Part shown: positions 25,739 through 38,172 of the stretch, in pieces
Position numbering within the stretch: the first letter of the stretch is position 1
Layout of the letters: every line of letters begins with the position of its first letter
Source of the DNA: Diplocarpon mali
Taxonomy: Eukaryota; Ascomycota; Leotiomycetes; Helotiales; Drepanopezizaceae
Assembly: GCA_024741835.1 (NCBI GenBank)
Contig: JAENRP010000103.1
Coordinates: forward strand, 1 to 64,000
Direction of reading: 5' to 3'
Length of the DNA: 64,000 nt
Translations under genes and position numbers: made by a program
The notes under the pieces: model-generated
The model's database searches: none
What the model saw: the letters and a program-made list of their open reading frames with translations, nothing else
Told to the model about the DNA's origin: nothing

Positions 25739-26555
25739 ATGATGTTCTGCACTTCACTCCGCAACCGTCCTGAATGGGCCACAGTCCCCAACACGCTCTT
25801 CTCATCACAAACCCTGAAATGGGCAGGTAAAGATTCTCTCCTCCCCCCCGTCCCCCGAAAAGAAGTCTAATCGTTGTCCACAGAGCAAACCCTCTCGACG
25901 CACGATCTCACCATCCCGCTGCCCAAATCCCGCCAACATGACACTCTCGAGAGTTTCCTCCTACTCGCGCTCTCCCCCTCGGATCTCATCCAGGAATCGG
26001 GGGCAGAGTCAGCCATGTCTCGAATCCAACGGCTCTACCACTACGCGGGCGGCATGAACGTAGGCATTTTGTTTCTGCTCAACGAGAAAGTGCCAAAAGG
26101 TAACGGTACATTGGCGTTCATGAGGTTGCAAGCTACGTAAGCTTATATCACCATTAAGATCGGAGAGATCGTCATAAATCAGACCACTGACTAACGAACC
26201 CAGCATCTTCCCAACCTTCGACATGCCCATTATCCCCCTCGCCTCCCTCGCCTCCTTGCAAACCTCACTCTCTGCCTTCCAAAGGCAAGTCGTGAAAACG
26301 TGCCGCTCTCCAACATCTACTCAGTATACGCCTAGTCCCGCCACATTGCTGCTGCCGTACTGCACCAGCAATCCGCCTGTCCCAGAGCATGCTAGGAATG
26401 TGCTGGGCGATATTTGTCGCAATTTGTCAGACATTGCGCGCACTTCTACGACAAGGGAAGGACAGCAGTTGCTGAGGGAGTATTTGGAGGATAGTAATCC
26501 GGGAACTGCGAAGGATGTTATTGACTTCTGGGCGCAGGAAATTGTTGTGGACTGA
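25739..26555 (+). CDS. Hypothetical protein, three exons
   Basis: The protein has 230 residues. Exons 25739-25826, 25884-26136 and 26204-26555 have good donors (GTAAAG, GTAAGC) and acceptors (CACAG; CCCAG after CTAAC). The middle is moderately hydrophobic and orderly, with RLYHYAGGMNVGILFLLNE and FPTFDMPIIPL. The C-terminal 80 residues look helical and end DVIDFWAQEIVVD. The consistent splicing and even composition indicate a real gene. I do not recognise the family. The hydrophobic strand ending in acidic residues recalls a Walker-B-like strand, but no P-loop is visible, so I infer no function. Confidence 0.7.
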
Positions 26556-27983
26556 AAAGGCTGGGTGATGATGACTGAAATCCAGGTTATACTGCTTGGT
26601 GCTTCGCTTGTTGCTTGTTCTCAGATATGGCCTAGGTCTATGTGCAGTGAGAAGGGGGGAGGAGGAGGGGTGGCGCACTGAAACTTCTGCTACTTTGATA
26701 TATCTTTCAGGCGACTCACCTAGGTCTCACGGCCGCTTGTCCACAACGAAATGGCACAAAGAGCGCGGAGGATCTTCATTCTCACTATAGACAAAAGCTC
26801 CCATAATACAGACTGGTCATGGATTTCCTCGGCTAGCGACGCGGTGAACACACACTCGTGTTTCTGCGTTCCCTGAAGCGCAATTCATATTCGCTTGCCG
26901 AGCAACACCAAGCAGTGGCGGCCAGAAAACGCTTCGCTACTCCTGACAACCTCAACCTCTACACCTCCATCGCAACCAGCATTAGCGCCAACGTCAAGTT
27001 CAAGGTTCCAAAGCGTTTGCCTCGCGCTCATGGAAATCATAGAACAGCCACAGAACTCCTTTCGGACGCTGAATTCCAGGGTGGCTCGCAGATGATGCTG
27101 AGCTCATTTGCAGCGAAGCCTCACAGCGGGCTATCGTCATCATGGCTGAACGATCACCACCGTCCAACGACGCGGCCACGTCCCGCCGCTCTCCTGATGG
27201 GAAAGCAAGCAAGACGCAAAAGACAGACTTGGTAATCTTCTCGTGAGTTTGACCTTGTCATGGAAACCCTGGATTATGTCTCCACAACTGGTACTTCTTC
27301 CTGGACTCGGGATACTAGGATAGTTGGGCTTGGAAATGGATTTGCTTTTGCCGCCAAGGAGTCACCGAGAGGCCGAAAATGCAAGACGCGTGTAAAAGAA
27401 GAGAGCACAACAGACTCGTCGGGAGATGAAGAACCGCCAATTTTGCTATCACTTTGCACAGTTCGTCTCCCAGCTCTCGAAATCTGGTGGAAATCCTGCC
27501 TAGCCATCCCCATCGCCCAGCATCGATCTCCCGCCCACTGCCCCCACCTCGCGAAAGCATGACCCCTCGTCTCGACACGAAGGGTTCATAAACTATTCTT
27601 CCTCGTCCCCCTTGCGAATGAGGAAATACGAAGCCCACATGCCTCCTGATCCGACTCACGCATTGCATTCGTAGAGTCTAGTAACTACGTAGGCGTCTAC
27701 CGGTATCTCGAGGTATCGCGCGAGACGACCCCTGCACCAGTGACGTAGCTGCCGTCGCCAACCTAACGCTAGAGCCCCCCAGGAACTTCTACCTTGGACG
27801 AGCCGATCCCGTCTTGAGCTACAAAACCACATCCTCCCCTCTTCCCCCCATATTCCATCTCCGTCTCATACAATCGCAACAAAGAACTCCATCCCCGTAC
27901 ACTTTAGCAACCACAGTTCCTGTCCACACTTGCTTCTCAACCCTACCCAGACCCCATACCCAGACGTTCAAGACACAGCAGCC
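26556..27983. other. Spacer upstream of the RTC3-like gene
   Basis: No strongly supported gene lies here. A weak two-exon candidate at 27142-27591 is listed separately. The last 200 bp are CT/CCC-rich, as in a fungal promoter and leader. Confidence 0.45.
27142..27591 (+). CDS. Possible small two-exon ORF, weak
   Basis: Exon 27142-27242 encodes a Ser/Pro/Lys-rich N-terminus (MAERSPPSNDAATS) and ends at a consensus GTGAGT donor. Joining to an exon at 27462-27591 after GCACAG preserves phase and gives 76 residues. Nothing is recognised, and the 219-bp intron contains other possible frames. The call rests only on splice signals and phase, which can match by chance. Confidence 0.18.
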
Positions 27984-28575
27984 ATGGCTCGTGGAGAAGC
28001 TCAACAGACCAAGGTCCACTACAAGGGCTCGCAAGAGGACTTTATCATCTTCGTCGACGACGTCAAGTCTGCCGAGGCCTGGAAGACAGACAAGAGCATT
28101 CCACTGGCGCAAGTCGTCAGCTCGTTCAAAGTCTTCACTACCCACAAGTACGTCTTCTTCGCTGCGTTTGTCTTCTCTTGTGCCTACCCCTCACTGGCTG
28201 AACAACAAACCATAAACATTACCAGAGCATAACACCACGCGTTTGCAAGCACATGCCCTTCTTTTCCCTGAACAAATCGTACCAATCGTCACGACTCAAT
28301 CTTGAATATCTATATGTTGGACTGTATACTAACAATCTCCCAGGCACGGCAAGCAAGGTCCGCTCGATGGAGCAAGCAACCAGATCTTGGACGCCGAGTT
28401 CGGTACTTCCAAGGAAGAGGAGGTCATCAAGCTGATCATCGAGAAAGGCACTATTCAAGAAACTGAGGTATTTCTCCCCATCCCTCCCCTTCTTTTCACA
28501 GAATCTAACACCACCCAGGGCCCCGACAGATCAGCCACCAAGAATGACAGCATGGGCTCCCGCTCCGGTCATTGA
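27984..28575 (+). CDS. Small SBDS-domain protein, RTC3-like
   Basis: The protein has 114 residues from exons 27984-28147, 28344-28467 and 28519-28575. It consists almost entirely of the N-terminal SBDS-type domain (KVHYKGSQEDFIIFVDD, AQVVSSFKVFTTH, KHGKQGPLDGASN, EEVIKLIIEKG). Full-length ribosome-maturation SBDS/Sdo1 has about 250 residues and two more domains. The short single-domain form is the family of yeast Rtc3 (YHR087W), linked to RNA metabolism and genetically to telomere capping. Intron 1 is long (196 bp), and an alternative acceptor at 28226 would lead straight to a stop. The ATG sits in a good CAGCCATGG context. Confidence 0.9.
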
Positions 28576-29384
28576 ACCCCTCCTCTCTCTTGCAATACAG
28601 TAGAGAGAATGTACGATACCGACGGAAACCCCTGGGGCAGTGGTGGAACGAACATGGCACAGCATACAACATGTTCGTACTACCTACCTGCGATGGATCC
28701 GGTGCATGAGTGAATAAATTTCACGACTGATGTGATGACACGAACGACGAACAGTCCAAGAGATCACTTTACTAGCTAGGTATCGATTCTCTGCATTCAA
28801 TCGGAAAATAACTCATGAATTGTGCATCCTCGAGTCTTGATCTCTGATTTTGTGCTTATGTGCTTACATTTTGGAGTCTTGGGGTGGTAAGTACCCAGCC
28901 TGCAGCATTCTATATCTCTCCGCTCTGCGTCTTGAAAATGCGCAGCCAACGCCTGGAAATTAAGCGGATGCTAAAGTGGTTCTTGCTAAGCTTTAGTGCG
29001 GCGACGGTCTTACCGTACAAAGCTAGGAAACTTCATGGTCAAGTTGCATAGAAGTTATCATGAAGATCCCCTTCTCCCGGGAACTTCTCTACAGAAGTCC
29101 TTGCAGTCTCACTTTTGTTTGTGTCCAACTTGACGAGTTTCATGTTCAAATCCAAATGCAGTCTTTCCATTTCTCGGAAAAAATAACAATAGCATACGCG
29201 CCTGCCTTCGACACAAAAGATACAACTTTTTCATCATTTCCCATCGCCACATGGTACATTATCCATACTAGTCAACTAACACCAACACCCATTAGGGTTT
29301 CTTACCCGGTATCAATACCCAACTGGACTACTAAAACCCAATACTCCATAATCGTCAACCTTCTATACTTTTCTCCACCTCTGA
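28576..29384. other. Convergent 3' spacer
   Basis: This lies between the RTC3-like gene (plus) and the RhoGEF gene (minus). It is moderately AT-rich with no supported coding region. Confidence 0.5.
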
Positions 29385-32300
29385 TCAACGAAAGAAGTTT
29401 CTGATGCCCTCTGCAACAACTGCTCTCCCCTTCCCAATCCCCAGGCCTCGCGCTTTCTCTTTTCTACCTTGCTTCCCCGGTCCTCCCACTCCGGCAGCAT
29501 CACTCTTGGGAGTAGCTTGTGGCATGTTCTCCTTATCCTCGCCCCTCCCCTCGATCGTCAGGTCTGTCACGGTTGGCGTAGGTGGAGGGTGGACCCTGTT
29601 GATAGGAACGCTATTCGCGCTCGAAGTCCTAAGAGGAGGCGTGATGATACGATGTCCATCATGGCTCCAGCTCTTGACCTTCAGAGTCGCCAGTCGACGA
29701 AGAGTATTTGTGGGACTGCCACTAACTGCACTCGGGAGAGCCCCATTGGATAAGTTCTCACAGGAGACCGATTGCTGTATGTTTTCCTTCTCGTCTTGGA
29801 TGATTGACAGTCGAGAGTGCGTGAGGTCCTCTACATCTAGCATTAGGGCAGGCTCTGAGTGGCATTGAGCTCGGGTCGGAGTGCCTTTTGTAACTTCGCA
29901 CTCTCCGGACTCGTCGTCTTCTGCGGTCATATGGAGACTAGCCAAACTGCCCGAGCGCTTGGTAAAGTTGCTGGCGATGCTTGCTACGCTGAGTTTCCGC
30001 ATCATCGAACTGGCAGAGGCTCGGACGAGATGCTCGCTGCGAGCTCGGTTTGTCATTCCTGGGTAAGGCAGGATTTCGCGACTCCATACATCAGCGAGAA
30101 GAGCCTCCAGTCGGATGCGGTCAGCGCGAGCAGGTGCAATAACGGGTATTCGGTTGGTCATGAGGAGCGATTGGGATCTGTTGATAGAAGCACATGAAGT
30201 TGTCTCTTTGCAGGCACTCGTGTTTTTGATGATAACTTGGCAGAGTCCCGTCATTGGGCCAACCGTTGTTGCTCTGTGTATCGAAATTCTTCTGGCGATA
30301 GTGCCTATTTATGTCAGTCGAATTACTCAAGACAAAACCTCGTGACGACCCACCCGGCTTTCCAAAGACTGTCCCCAATGGCTTAATGGCCAGGGATAAA
30401 GATGTATATAGTGCTTGCTCTCCGGAATCGAGATTATCTCTGCCTGATCGATCTACCAAGCGGCTTCGCCATTCAAGCTCCTCCTTAGGAGAGCACGCAG
30501 TCATTGTGATTTCGAACAGTTGGTGATCGCACTCAAAAACAACCTTCCACGAAGATGGTGCTGTATGGCATTGTAACCCTATAGGCTGTCAATATACGCA
30601 TTTCCTGATACTTGCAATACTGGTGGTATACCTCTGCCGTTGTCAACTTCCTCTATTCGCACTTCGCTGAGTCCAACACAAGCTTGAACTGTATATACTT
30701 GGTCGTTCTTTGAGGCCAATGCGAGGAGCAGGAAATCACGATAGAGTAGGCATATCATGTATTGGCCGTCAACACCAGTCCTGGTCTGCCACGAAACATG
30801 AAGTACACCGCAGAGTTGGACATGTCCGAGCGCACGGATGCAGTTCTTGGACTGAGGACCAGGCTGTTGAATTTGTTAGGGGAGTCAGTAGATGGGAATA
30901 GGTAAAGTACCATGTCCAAAAATATAAGCCGATCTTGTAAAAGCCATGACTTCTCGATTGTGGCTTTCATCCGAGGATCATCAGTAGCTCGGTTGATTTC
31001 TGCTGTCGCCTCTCGTAGTCGAATCAAGACGTTCTCAATCTCCATGTGGGAGTCGGGACAGTCACAGACAGGAGTCTGTTTCAACAGCTCTGAAAATAGC
31101 AATGGATATCTGCAGACACGTTGAATAGGCTGCTACGGATGAGTATGCTTCAGAACATAGGATAATGCAATTCACCTTGACCAAGAGATCTCCAATTGTC
31201 AACGCCTTCTTGGCATTATCATGCTGACTATTGATTGAAGACAGTGAGGACGCCAAAGCCTCAAACCCCTTCTGGTAAGTTTCCCATTGAGGAATAGTCC
31301 GATAAGCATTGGCAACGTCTTTGATCATCATCTCGTACTTGGCGCCATACTCCTCGTAGACGAAGAATCGGTTCATCTGTCACAAAAAGCGTAAGTAGGA
31401 TGTAACAATTCAATGTGCAGAATTCTTGCCTTCTTGCCAAACGCTTTTGCAACTTCTGCGGCAATTTTAGGTTCAGCAGTCATGCCGGGAATCGTCTGGA
31501 GCCAAGCCGTGCCACGAGCATGTTCAGGGACTGCATCCAGACTTCGCCAGCGATGATGTGCAGGACGAGGAGACGAGATTCTTGAGTTCATGCTGGACTG
31601 CGTGTACTCTGAATGCGGAACAACTCGATGAATCTCGCCCAACAGATCCTCATGTAGCTCGACAATTTCATTGAGGTTTCGGTTGATGGACGCTCTAAGG
31701 TTCAAAGACAAACTTGGGATAGAAGCGAGAAGCGTCACGTAGACCTAGGAGCAGGATCAAAACCTGCCACAGATATTACACGGGATGACCTACGTTAATG
31801 AGAAACTTGACATCCGCTAAATAGCTCTCTTCGGTCGTGATGATCTCTTCGAGAACTCTGCGACGTTGAAGCAAGCGGTTCATCACAGCTTGATCGACGA
31901 CAGCGCCACCAGAAATATATGTGCTGTCTTCAGAGAGACGTCCAACGTTGGAAGCCTTGCTACTACGATCAGTCCTCTGGTGGCGGGAAGAAACTCCGGT
32001 CCTCTTCGATCGCGGAGCAACACTGAAGCTTGCAAGACTTATGCTGGCACTCTTGACGGCTGTAACAAAGCCATATGATGATCCAGAGGAAGATTTCTTG
32101 TGAGCCGACCGCCTTCGTGTACTAGGGGTTTCGAAGAGTTCGTGCTCAAGGGCCGAGCCCGAGATATCGCAGCTTACTGTCTTACGCCTATCCGTAGCAC
32201 GCCTCTGAAGGCTCTTCATCCACTTATTGAAGGGCTTGACTCCGTCCAATGGTAGTGAGAAATCTCCGAGTTGATCAGGGTCCTCAAGTGAGAAGCGTTC

Positions 32301-32815
32301 GAGCTTGACGGTCTCTGGAGCCCGAATCTCATCTCCATGAAAGGACAACCCTAACGCAGCTATGTTGTCCAGGTCATTCCATTCTCCGCCCTTGTTATTA
32401 CTATCAGAGTCTTCGTCCGTAGATTGAAGCTTGACATCATCAAAGAGGTTTTCCTGAGAAGCATTTGTTGTAGCGTCTTTCTGGCTCGAAGGAGGTGGAA
32501 TTGGGGTCCCCCAACTAGTCTTGCGAGGAATATGAACCGAGCTTCGCCGAGAGCACGCTGGTGTCGACAGTCCCAAGGAGGTTATGACATGAAGGCCAGC
32601 ATCAGGCAGATCCATGGCCGGAGGGGAAGGATCCAAAAACGTAAATACAAAATTGCTCCAAACGTCCAAGAAAGGCTTTTTCTATGTAGAGCAAGGCCAA
32701 TTGTAATGCAAGAGAAGAATGCGATGTTGAACCAAGATTGTAGAGAGTAAGTAAGGAATAGAGGAGAATTTGGGAAAGGTTTTACTACCTGAAGTGTTCG
32801 GGAGCCAGTCTTCAT
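29385..32815 (-). CDS. Rho guanine-nucleotide exchange factor (DH-PH)
   Basis: This protein would activate a Rho/Cdc42-type GTPase. Modelled exons: 32815-32789, 32681-31794, 31744-31430, 31376-31176, 31129-30911, 30863-30632, 30578-30354, 30304-29385; 1,008 residues. Residues 1-270 are disordered. The DH (Dbl homology) domain starts at RVLEEIITTEESYL and contains the hallmark PIQRVCRYPLLF near its third conserved block. A PH-like region follows (GHVQLCGVLHVSWQ to WKVVFECDHQLFEI). The last 300 residues are disordered. Intron 3 (31429-31377) has a GC donor, AAG|GCAAGA, with a good CAG acceptor; no GT donor there keeps the frame. The first small exon is the least certain part; an ATG at 32615 is the fallback start. 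Confidence 0.9.
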
Positions 32816-33239
32816 GAGGCAAGAGCGACTCGGACCATAGTTGGATCAAGATGAGCTCCCTTTCTAGAAACAATGAATCAAGGAAGCCATTCTTCAAAAC
32901 TGCAACGAGACAGCATCGCCAGCCGGCTTGAATCTCTTGTTGTATTGAGCGTTCGTCTGTGAATGGGAGCTTGTTTATGAACATTTGTGCATGGAATAGC
33001 ATTGAGTGATCCAACCAAAGCTAGTTCGTGTTTGGCGTAGTGAAATGTCCATCCTCCACATTGTGGCAAGGGCATGAAGTAGGTGGTGTAAGTGTCGCCG
33101 GTCCCGCGAAGGGCGATATAAATATCGGCTTAGTCATCCTCCTAACTACCCCGCCAACTCAACGCGTCCCTCGCAGCCTGCATAGAGGGCTGAATTAGTA
33201 GAAACTGGCAGCTCATCCAACACCCCTTCAAACCGAGAA

Positions 33240-34082
33240 ATGGGACTTCCACTAAGAATGGAGAATCTTCATGCACCAACCCTCGCTTCGGGGCCGACAT
33301 CTGGATCTGCGTCAGACGGTTCGCAGAGAGGCGGGTTGGGTTTGGCACAGCTCCAGGCCAAGAAAGACAATCTTGAGGCAGAAATCAGAGCTCTATCAGG
33401 AGTTCTAGATTCGGTGTGTGCAAATGTAAACTGTAAGTCTACTACTAACAGCGGCTAGCATGGCGTGGACATGAACACAAGACTCATCACTCCTGACGGC
33501 TTCCCCAGAGGAGACCTCGACGTGGCGCAGAGTATATTCCCTTTCCTTCTCCCAGATGATAAATCGCTGACAGTCTGCCAGTTCGAACTACGAGATCGCG
33601 GATCATCTACCTCAAGAACGATCATGTAGCCCTGATGAACGTTATTGAGAAGCATATCCACGAACAATTCGCGAGACTGGCAGAAAACGGAGGCAGAGTG
33701 TCAACTGATCTGCCCTTGTCAACAGAGCCAGAAATCCTAAGCCCCCCGTTTGCGAAGGTCAACAGTGTTGTGGCTGCCAGTCCAGCGTATTCTGCCGGAC
33801 TGAAAGCTGGTGATGAGATTAGAAGTTTCGGGTACGTAAATATCACCAACCATAATGAGCTGAAGGGAGTTGCGGAATGCGTGCACGGAAACGAAAGCGT
33901 GAGTCCCACCGGATAGACCTGAGAGAGAGTTTTTTTTTAAATGTCTATAGCGGGATATACTCGTCAAGGTATCGAGGGCAACCACTGAAAGTTCTCGGAG
34001 GCAAGAGCTGCGATTGACTCTAACACCCCGCCAGGGTTGGGGAGGTAGAGGTTCGCTTGGTTGTCATATTTTGCCCCTGTGA
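33240..34082 (+). CDS. NAS2: 26S proteasome assembly chaperone Nas2/p27 (PSMD9)
   Basis: The protein has 231 residues from exons 33240-33413, 33459-33531, 33582-33898 and 33951-34082. It has an N-terminal coiled coil (LAQLQAKKDNLEAEIRALSG), the conserved VDMNTRLITPDGFPRGDLDV segment and a C-terminal PDZ-like domain (FAKVNSVVAASPAYSAGL, GDEIRSFGYVN). It ends with the family motif GWGGRGSLGCHILPL. Nas2 binds the Rpt5 ATPase tail and chaperones assembly of the proteasome base. The downstream start at 33258 is possible but less upstream-conservative. It lies in tandem with the Ran gene. Confidence 0.93.
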
Positions 34083-34709
34083 TGGTGCCAGTAGGTGTTG
34101 GTCAGAATATCGTTTAGAGTCTGAATGTAATGTGTATGGGAGGCCAGGTGTTCCAAGGGGAGATTTGGTATAGAAAATCTCCCGTGGAATTGCGGCAAAA
34201 ATATTCTAACTAGGAATTGTGACATTAATTGCGAGGTGATGTGTAGGAGTTTGGTAGCATTCCATGATGTGTAAGCAAATCTCGAGAGAAGTAAACTAAA
34301 GGAGTGATCCATGGGAACAAAAAGCAAAAACGCCGATGACCAAAAATTTCTCAAGCAGTTCCCAGAAATGGTGTGAAATTGTGTGAACGGAGAGTTGCGC
34401 AGAACTAGCAGTATGTGACCGGAAGGTAAATGTTGCACGTGATCATCTATGCAGATTTTTAGGCCGCTTTGCCTCCTCCTAGCCCAGCGTCAAAACATCC
34501 CGCATCTTCTTGACAGGTCAAATCACACTCGTCCACGTCCACAACAACACCCCGATAAAGGTTGGCAGCCCCCTCGGAAATATTTTTCTATCCCTCCCCT
34601 TACCTTTGGACCTTGACAGCATTATCTTTGCTTGCGCTAACAAATTCCTCGCAGTAACCTCTTCTCTGTTTACCTCGCAACCATAACACACAAAATCACA
34701 TCAACAACC
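34083..34709. other. Ran promoter region
   Basis: This 627-bp stretch separates Nas2 and Ran on the same strand. The last 200 bp are pyrimidine-rich with a CAACAACC leader before the ATG, typical of a strongly expressed fungal gene. No coding region is supported. Confidence 0.5.
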
Positions 34710-35647
34710 ATGGCTGAGGCAGCTGCGAACGTCCCGACCTTCAAGCTAGTGCTTGTCGGTGATGGCGGAACCGGAAAGGTAGGCCTTATCGTCCTGCTTG
34801 ATGCATCGCTGCCGGTTGTACTGGGTTGGACCGGAACAGCGTTGCCTAATTTCGATATCCAAGGCGCACTGATACCGGGTCCTGTTACTAATATATCGAC
34901 AGACTACCTTTGTCAAGCGCCATCTGACCGGAGAGTTTGAGAAGAAGTACATTGCGACTCTTGGTGTTGAGGTCCATCCTCTTGGATTCAGCACAGTATG
35001 CGCACCACCCCACCAAAGGTTTGTTGAGCACGGCTAACACCTAGGTAGAACTTGGGCGCCATCCAATTCGATGTCTGGGATACCGCGGGGCAAGAGAAGT
35101 TTGGAGGCCTGCGCGATGGATACTACATCAACGGCCAATGCGGCATTATCATGTTCGACGTCACATCCAGGATCACCTATAAGAACGTTCCCAACTGGCA
35201 CCGTGCGTAGTTTGAATTGGATTTATCTAGGTAAAGCTTGCTTACTATACTTTGTAGGCGACTTAGTCCGTGTCTGCGAGAACATCCCAATCGTCCTCAC
35301 CGGAAACAAGGTTGACGTCAAGGAGCGAAAAGTTAAGGCCAAGACCATCACCTTCCACAGAAAGAAGAACCTCCAATACTACGATATCTCCGCCAAGTCC
35401 AACTACAACTTCGAGAAGCCTTTCCTCTGGTTGGCACGAAAACTCGTTGGAAACCCAACTCTGGTATGTCGCTTTCGGGTCGGGTACGTCATTCAGAGCT
35501 AATGCAATCATCCAGGAATTCGTCGCAGCCCCCGCTCTTGCACCTCCCGAAGCACAAGTCGATGCCACATTGCTAGCTCAATACGCAAAGGAGATGCAAG
35601 ACGCTGCCCAAATGCCTCTTCCTGATGAGGACGACGCCGATTTGTAG
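34710..35647 (+). CDS. GSP1: Ran GTPase (GSP1)
   Basis: The protein has 217 residues from exons 34710-34778, 34903-34995, 35049-35202, 35258-35463 and 35516-35647; all phases match. The nucleotide-binding motifs are intact: G1 GDGGTGK(T), switch I with [11 protein letters not shown]3 [12 protein letters not shown]4 NKVD and G5 ISAKSNYN. It ends in the acidic DEDDADL tail typical of Ran. Ran governs nuclear import and export, spindle assembly and nuclear-envelope formation; the acidic tail mediates contact with RanBP1-type proteins. Five short exons in a small conserved gene are usual in filamentous ascomycetes. Confidence 0.98.
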
Positions 35648-37439
35648 ATTTCGCCAAGCAATCAACCCGGGGCAGTAGCAATCACTTCTTAGCAGCATCT
35701 TAGAAAGTTCTTTTCCGGCGATATTTGCATTTTTCTCTCCATCGGTCTTGCAGATAGAGGCAGAGCATAACGGACCCCACTGTGATTTTTGGGGCGAAGA
35801 TATCTCATCAGGCAGCAAGCATGTTTGAGAGGGCTAGTTGGACTGGCACAGGCAACGAATAAACACGATGGGGATAGCGTTCGTTGACTTCAAATTATGC
35901 TGCGTAGCAGCCTTATGTAGCTAGACGATCAATAGTGGTGGCTCTTTTGAGCGCTAGCACTTTGAATGCCAACCTTTCAAGACTGGATAGCCACCGTCAT
36001 TTGATATTTGTAGGCGGGAACCGGGGCAAGTGCTCTTTGCTATGTTCCGCGAAAAAGTCCCGACGAATATACTCTTATTTGAATGTGAAGTCGCATGGTA
36101 CCCATCATGTTGGGCATGGTAAGCCCCTCGGGAAGGTGTCTGGCTTCACCTGTCATCTTTGGGTACTTCTTGATGGCCGAAGTAGCCGGTGCGTTGTGCT
36201 TCTGTTGGAATCGCGAGTTTATCATCCGGCGTTACAGTAGCTAGACAACCAATCCGTGTTTAGACGAGCAGGCTTCGGCCTGGTTTTCGCTCCCATATGA
36301 CCTTGCAAGCCCGAACCCCCGCAGGACCTCGGACGCAGACCAGAGACTACCCCCGCTACTCCTCCATTTCATTATCACCAGCTCCAACAGTCGCATATGT
36401 ACACAGTAATCGAAAAAACACTTGTTGCCGAAGCTCAGGTCTACTCCGCCTTTCAAAAGGTGAGTGCTATAGCACGTTGCCTGTTTCCAGGCTGTTTCCA
36501 AGGTAGCTTTCACCTACTTGCTACCTACCGTGGTGTCCAGCAACCCACCTCTTATGCGAAGCGCTCTTCGGCATGCTGGGGCTATCAGCTATTCGTCTTA
36601 TATAGTCTCAACACTGCAGCGTGCCGCAACGGCTCTTTTCCCAGAGCATTTCGGCCCTATGAAATTGATCGCGGTTTCAGTATTTTAATTATTAAAAAAA
36701 AATCAAAATCAAAAGATGCCAAACATGTGATCTAAACTGAAGCAGCGATCGTTTCGATTCAAAAAAAGAGCCTGAGATCAGTCTCCGTTGAAGTGGTTAG
36801 CTTAATGATTTAAGGGTTCACGCCGCCCCCATTGCGTGCTGCTGCTTTCCTGCTGCTTTTCTTTTGGCCGTCTGGCTCTTACCTCCTGGTCTTTTCTGAA
36901 CTATCATGAATCAGCTAGGACCATAGCATAACCAGAACAGGGAAGGAGTCAGACGGGCGCAAGCGTGATTATAAATCATTAAGTCGGCAAACCTCTGCAT
37001 CTAAGATAGCGTTTCAAACGGCCGAACTTGAACTTGGCGATTACCCCACCGGAAGTTCCAGGTAAGCAAAAGCTTATCTCTGCGTAAAAGCCTCTCATCC
37101 GGTCATTCTCCCTTGCTATCGGTATATTTGCATCAGTGATGACAGTCTTGGCTTTTGATTTACGTCTTACCGCCTTCTCATTCGTCCAATGCGAATAACC
37201 CGACCTCGCGGGCAGGCAATGGCGGCATTTGGGATAGAGAAATAGTAAAGTCTCCTATGGTTTCTGAGTATCGACTGTGAGGAGAAATCGGTTAATCGTT
37301 GTACTTCGTGTATGCCCAAAAGGTCCCCTATTCGTAGTCTGTGCGTGCACTTGTGTTAAGGAGATACTTGGTAATACTGCTTTATCAATTCCTCTTAATA
37401 CTTCATAGTCTGTTGAGCATCAACCCATAGTATCTTAAT

Positions 37440-38172
37440 CATTAATGAGTCGTCGCAGGAGACGACTCAACACCTATACGCGGTATCTCCTACGGACCTG
37501 CAGAATCTTCAAGAGTCTATAGAGCAGAGGCTGAGTCCTTTCGACAGTGAAGCAATCAAACCCTAAGTCGAGTGAAGCTAGAACATTCGAAAGCGTTGGG
37601 ATGAAAAAATTGTCCCTCTGTTATACTGCCTCTTCTATAAATACCCTCTACTTTCGGCCTCTACTTGCGTATTCTAGGATTGTTCAAATATATACTTGGC
37701 AAGTAGAATAAAAGCTAGTAAATGATATAAAGAGGAAAAGGGCAGGTTATATTATGTAGGGAGGAAGAGGAGAAGGAAAAGGATACATTTCGATAATTTT
37801 GTATAAAGTCGAAAAATGGGTTAAAATCAAAAGCCGCCGCCGACTAGTAAGGCGCTTGATATAGCCAAATAAATAGCCGCTATTAGCTTCAAGGGCTTGT
37901 TTTAAAACAGAGAACCTAAGGCGACTCTATTTGTCGAGGCAACTTTCGAGAACGTACCCGCCCAAGACCTAGAGGGAATAACTGTCGTCTAAGGTACGAG
38001 TAAGACCCTTTATCAAAGAATCATAGGTATAATAGGCTAAATAGTAAAGATACAAGGATTTGCTGGGCTAGTTTCTCCTTATATATAAATCCCACTATAG
38101 CGTTTCCTGCTTATGCTATATGATTTAGAACCAATATAGCACGTGAAAAGGAAAAGAAAAAAATGAGTCGTT
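37440..38172 (-). mobile_element. Decayed dispersed repeat, copy A
   Basis: Read on the minus strand, this stretch aligns by eye along its whole length with 50783-51530 on the plus strand. For example GTGTTGAGTCGTC, the tract around AATCCTAGA, GGTCTTGGGCGG against GGTCTTAGGCGA, and GGAAACGC occur in the same order. Differences are mostly C/T and G/A, as RIP produces. Both ends carry GAGTCGT(C/T)GCA, and one end forms the palindrome GAGTCGTC...GACGACTC. No ORF survives, so the class (MITE, LTR or other) is undetermined. Confidence 0.7.

Noticed and set aside
26858..27235. 125-codon plus-strand ORF
   Set aside because: Composition is low in acidic and hydrophobic residues, it overlaps other frames, and nothing is recognised.
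37440..38172. LTR retrotransposon end (TGTTGAGTCG...CGACTCAACA)
   Set aside because: No primer-binding site, polypurine tract or coding remnant was found beside the TG/CA-like ends, so the repeat class is left open.
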